Below the pieces are notes generated by a model. The model made no database searches. It saw nothing but the letters and a program-made list of their open reading frames with translations, and was not told where the DNA came from. A program made the translations under genes and the position numbers. A stretch of 8,639 bases of DNA from Bacteroidia bacterium (GTDB taxonomy: Bacteria > Bacteroidota > Bacteroidia > Bacteroidales > Dysgonomonadaceae), in contig JAUNRY010000052.1 in assembly GCA_030539475.1 (NCBI GenBank), positions 2,103 through 10,741 of the forward strand. The letters are read 5' to 3'. Shown piece by piece: positions 6,564 to 8,639 of this stretch. Every line of letters starts with the position of its first letter. Within the stretch, counting starts at the first letter, position 1.

Positions 6564-8636
6564 ATGAAAAAAATAATCATATCGCTTTGCCTGTTGCTCT
6601 CCACACTTTCCATCTCGTCGCAAGTCAATACCGACAGGGTGATGATGATAGGAAAAAACGCACTTTATTTTGAAGATTATGTGCTTGCCATACAGTATTT
6701 TAATCAGGTTATCGGAGCAAAGCCCTACCTTGCCGACCCGTATTATTTCCGGGCCATGGCTAAGTTTATGCTCGATGATTACATAGGCGCCGAAGAAGAC
6801 GCTGATTTGTGTCTCGAACGAAACCCGTATTACACGGCGGCTTACCAACTTCGCGGCGCGGCGCGTCAGAATCAGGATAAGTTTGAATTGGCTGCTTCCG
6901 ATTATCAGCGCAGCCTGGAGTTTTTCCCCGAAGACCGGCTCACGCTGGTAAACATGGCAATTGTGAACATGGAACTGAAAGATTACGATATTGCCGATAA
7001 ATTTTTCGAGGCGCTGCTTCGCCGCTTCCCCGATTATGTTCCCGGCTACCTTGCCCGCGGACAAATGAACCTGGAACGGCAAGACACACTGAAAGCGCTG
7101 GCCGATTACGACAAAGCCATTGAAACCGATCCGTACACCGCGCAATCTTTCTCGGCGCGCGGATTGTTGCATTTTCAGCAAAAAGACTACAACAAAGCGC
7201 TGGCCGATTTGGATGAAGCCATCCGCCTCGATCCGTATTTCACCGGGAATTACATAAACCGGGGGCTGGTTAAATACAATTTAAACGATTTACGCGGCGC
7301 CATGGCCGATTACGACCGGGTAATCGAAACGGATGAAAACAACCTCATAGCCCGTTTCAACCGGGGGTTGCTGGGAGCGCAAGTGGCCGATAACAACCGC
7401 GCCATCCGCGATTTCGACAAGGTTATTGAACTGGAGCCGGACAACACAATGGCTTACCTGAACAGGGCCATGCTTCACGCCGAAATTGGAGATAACGCGA
7501 GCGCCATTACCGATTTGAACGTTGTGCTCGAAGAACACCCCGATTTTTTTACCGGATATTACATGCGTGCCGAAATGAAACGCCAACTGAATGATTTGCG
7601 CGGCGCCGAACGCGATTATATGACCGCTCGGAACGAGGAAGCCAACGCCAAAAAACGCGCCACGGTTGACGCTGTCGATGGCCGCAAGCTGGCCGCAGAA
7701 TCAAAAGACACACGCGAAGAAACGGATAAGGACATCGATAAATTCAACCTGCTGGTGGTGGCCGACCGGGAATCGGCCGAGAATAATCAAACCAAGTACC
7801 AGCGCGAATCGCGCGGAAGGGTGCAGGACTTAAACACCAAAATAGCGTTGGAACCCAAATTTGTGTTCACTTATTACGATAAAGGCTTTGAAGTGAGCCG
7901 CCCGGTATATTTTTCGGAATCTATGGAAAGGGCCAATCAAGAGTTAAACCTCAACTGGATATTAAAAGCGGTTAACAACGAAGCCGCGTTAAACGAATTG
8001 CAAGTACAAACGCATTTTCGCTCCATCGATAATTTCTCGCGGTTGCTGGTGCAAAATCCCAACGACGCGAAACTTTATTTCGGGCGCGGAATGGACTTTA
8101 TGCTGGTTCAGGATTATGAAAACGCGCTGAGAGACATAAACAAAGCCATTGAACTGCAACCCGATTTTCTACAGTCGTATTTTGTGAGGGCAGTGATAAT
8201 GTCCAAGCAGCTGGAACTCGATCCGTTATTGCCTCCCGAAACAGTTGCGCAGGAAACACCCACCGGAACAAATCCTGCCGACAGGCTGAAGGAATTGCCG
8301 CAAATAGCGAAAACAAAACTGCCGGAAGTATCTACCAAATCGTTCAAATACGATGCCATATTAAAGGATTACGAAACTATTATCAGCCTCGACCCCAATT
8401 TCATATTTGCCTACTACAACATGGCCGAAATTTACAGCCTCGAAAAAGATTACCGTGCGGCCATAGACAGTTACAGCCAGGCCATAAAAATTGAGCCGCA
8501 GTTTGCCGAAGCGTACTTCAACCGCGGGTTATCGAAACTTTCGATTGGCGAAACCGCATCGGGCTTAGACGATTTGCGTAAAGCCGGTGAGTTGGGTGTG
8601 GTGGAATCGTACAGCATTATTAAACGGATGCGGTAG
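6564..8636 (+). CDS. Exported tetratricopeptide-repeat protein of unknown function
   Basis: This is a 690-residue protein with an N-terminal signal peptide (MKKIIISLCLLLSTLSISSQ, cleavage probably near residues 18-20; no lipobox), so it is probably periplasmic. About ten TPRs of 34 residues span roughly 23-360, with the usual A-DYD-AI--DP pattern (for example ADYDKAIETDP at 180-190 and ADLDEAIRLDP at 214-224). A very charged linker follows (about 355-420). Next comes a block that does not fit TPRs (about 420-495, including RGRVQDLNTKIALEPKFVFTYYDKG). TPRs resume at about 500-545, are broken by a Pro/Thr-rich insert (about 552-595), and continue at about 597-680. I recall similar TPR proteins with a KFNLLVVAD...RGRVQ block from other Bacteroidales, but know no function. 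TPRs suggest a protein-binding scaffold. It starts 60 bases after tsaE and may share the porX transcript. There is no T9SS C-terminal sorting domain. The stop codon lies 3 bases before the window end. Confidence 0.85.
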   Translation: MKKIIISLCLLLSTLSISSQVNTDRVMMIGKNALYFEDYVLAIQYFNQVIGAKPYLADPYYFRAMAKFMLDDYIGAEEDADLCLERNPYYTAAYQLRGAARQNQDKFELAASDYQRSLEFFPEDRLTLVNMAIVNMELKDYDIADKFFEALLRRFPDYVPGYLARGQMNLERQDTLKALADYDKAIETDPYTAQSFSARGLLHFQQKDYNKALADLDEAIRLDPYFTGNYINRGLVKYNLNDLRGAMADYDRVIETDENNLIARFNRGLLGAQVADNNRAIRDFDKVIELEPDNTMAYLNRAMLHAEIGDNASAITDLNVVLEEHPDFFTGYYMRAEMKRQLNDLRGAERDYMTARNEEANAKKRATVDAVDGRKLAAESKDTREETDKDIDKFNLLVVADRESAENNQTKYQRESRGRVQDLNTKIALEPKFVFTYYDKGFEVSRPVYFSESMERANQELNLNWILKAVNNEAALNELQVQTHFRSIDNFSRLLVQNPNDAKLYFGRGMDFMLVQDYENALRDINKAIELQPDFLQSYFVRAVIMSKQLELDPLLPPETVAQETPTGTNPADRLKELPQIAKTKLPEVSTKSFKYDAILKDYETIISLDPNFIFAYYNMAEIYSLEKDYRAAIDSYSQAIKIEPQFAEAYFNRGLSKLSIGETASGLDDLRKAGELGVVESYSIIKRMR

Positions 8637-8639
8637 CTG

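Noticed and set aside
6558..7181. Long minus-strand open frame opposite the TPR gene
   Set aside because: It is antisense to a clear TPR coding sequence, has no recognisable domain, and has no promoter or neighbour supporting it. The same reasoning removes the long antisense frames opposite porX (4491-5141), tsaE (5883-6494), rocD (2344-2895, 2943-3464) and ctlX (1559-2014).
1..8639. CRISPR array, tRNA/rRNA genes, insertion sequence or integration site
   Set aside because: Reading both strands I saw no regularly spaced direct repeats, no cloverleaf or rRNA segments, and no transposase or integrase motifs.

Overview
The window looks like ordinary chromosomal DNA from a member of the Bacteroidota, most likely a Bacteroidales/Marinilabiliales-type organism. 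Three things point there. A PorX-type gene (receiver fused to a PglZ domain) is present, and PorX belongs to the type IX secretion system (T9SS), which is confined to this phylum. Promoter-like TAnnTTTG boxes sit at the expected distance upstream of three genes. Translation starts lack strong Shine-Dalgarno sequences and are preceded by A/T-rich leaders. I see no mobile element, integrase, CRISPR array, rRNA or tRNA.

Layout: (1) 1-759 (+), an almost complete TIGR03915/DUF4130 protein, the usual partner of a radical-SAM protein that would lie just upstream of the window. (2) 759-797, a hairpin shared with the convergent gene mscL (838-1254, -), the large-conductance mechanosensitive channel. 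(3) 1349-4252, three genes on the minus strand, in transcription order: a DUF1080 lipoprotein, ornithine aminotransferase (rocD) and a CtlX-type citrulline hydrolase. The last two form a short catabolic route from citrulline through ornithine to glutamate semialdehyde. Two perfect inverted repeats lie between rocD and ctlX. (4) 4253-4502, a divergent intergenic region with a promoter for each side. (5) 4503-8636 (+), porX, then tsaE (tRNA t6A biosynthesis ATPase) 24 bases later, then a 690-residue exported TPR protein whose repeat domain is interrupted by a charged linker and a non-TPR block.

The genes fall into independent housekeeping or regulatory groups. I did not find evidence of a new multi-gene system. 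The most useful leads are the paired, potentially mutually exclusive hairpins in the rocD-ctlX gap, the citrulline/ornithine gene pair, and the TPR protein of unknown function downstream of the T9SS regulator.
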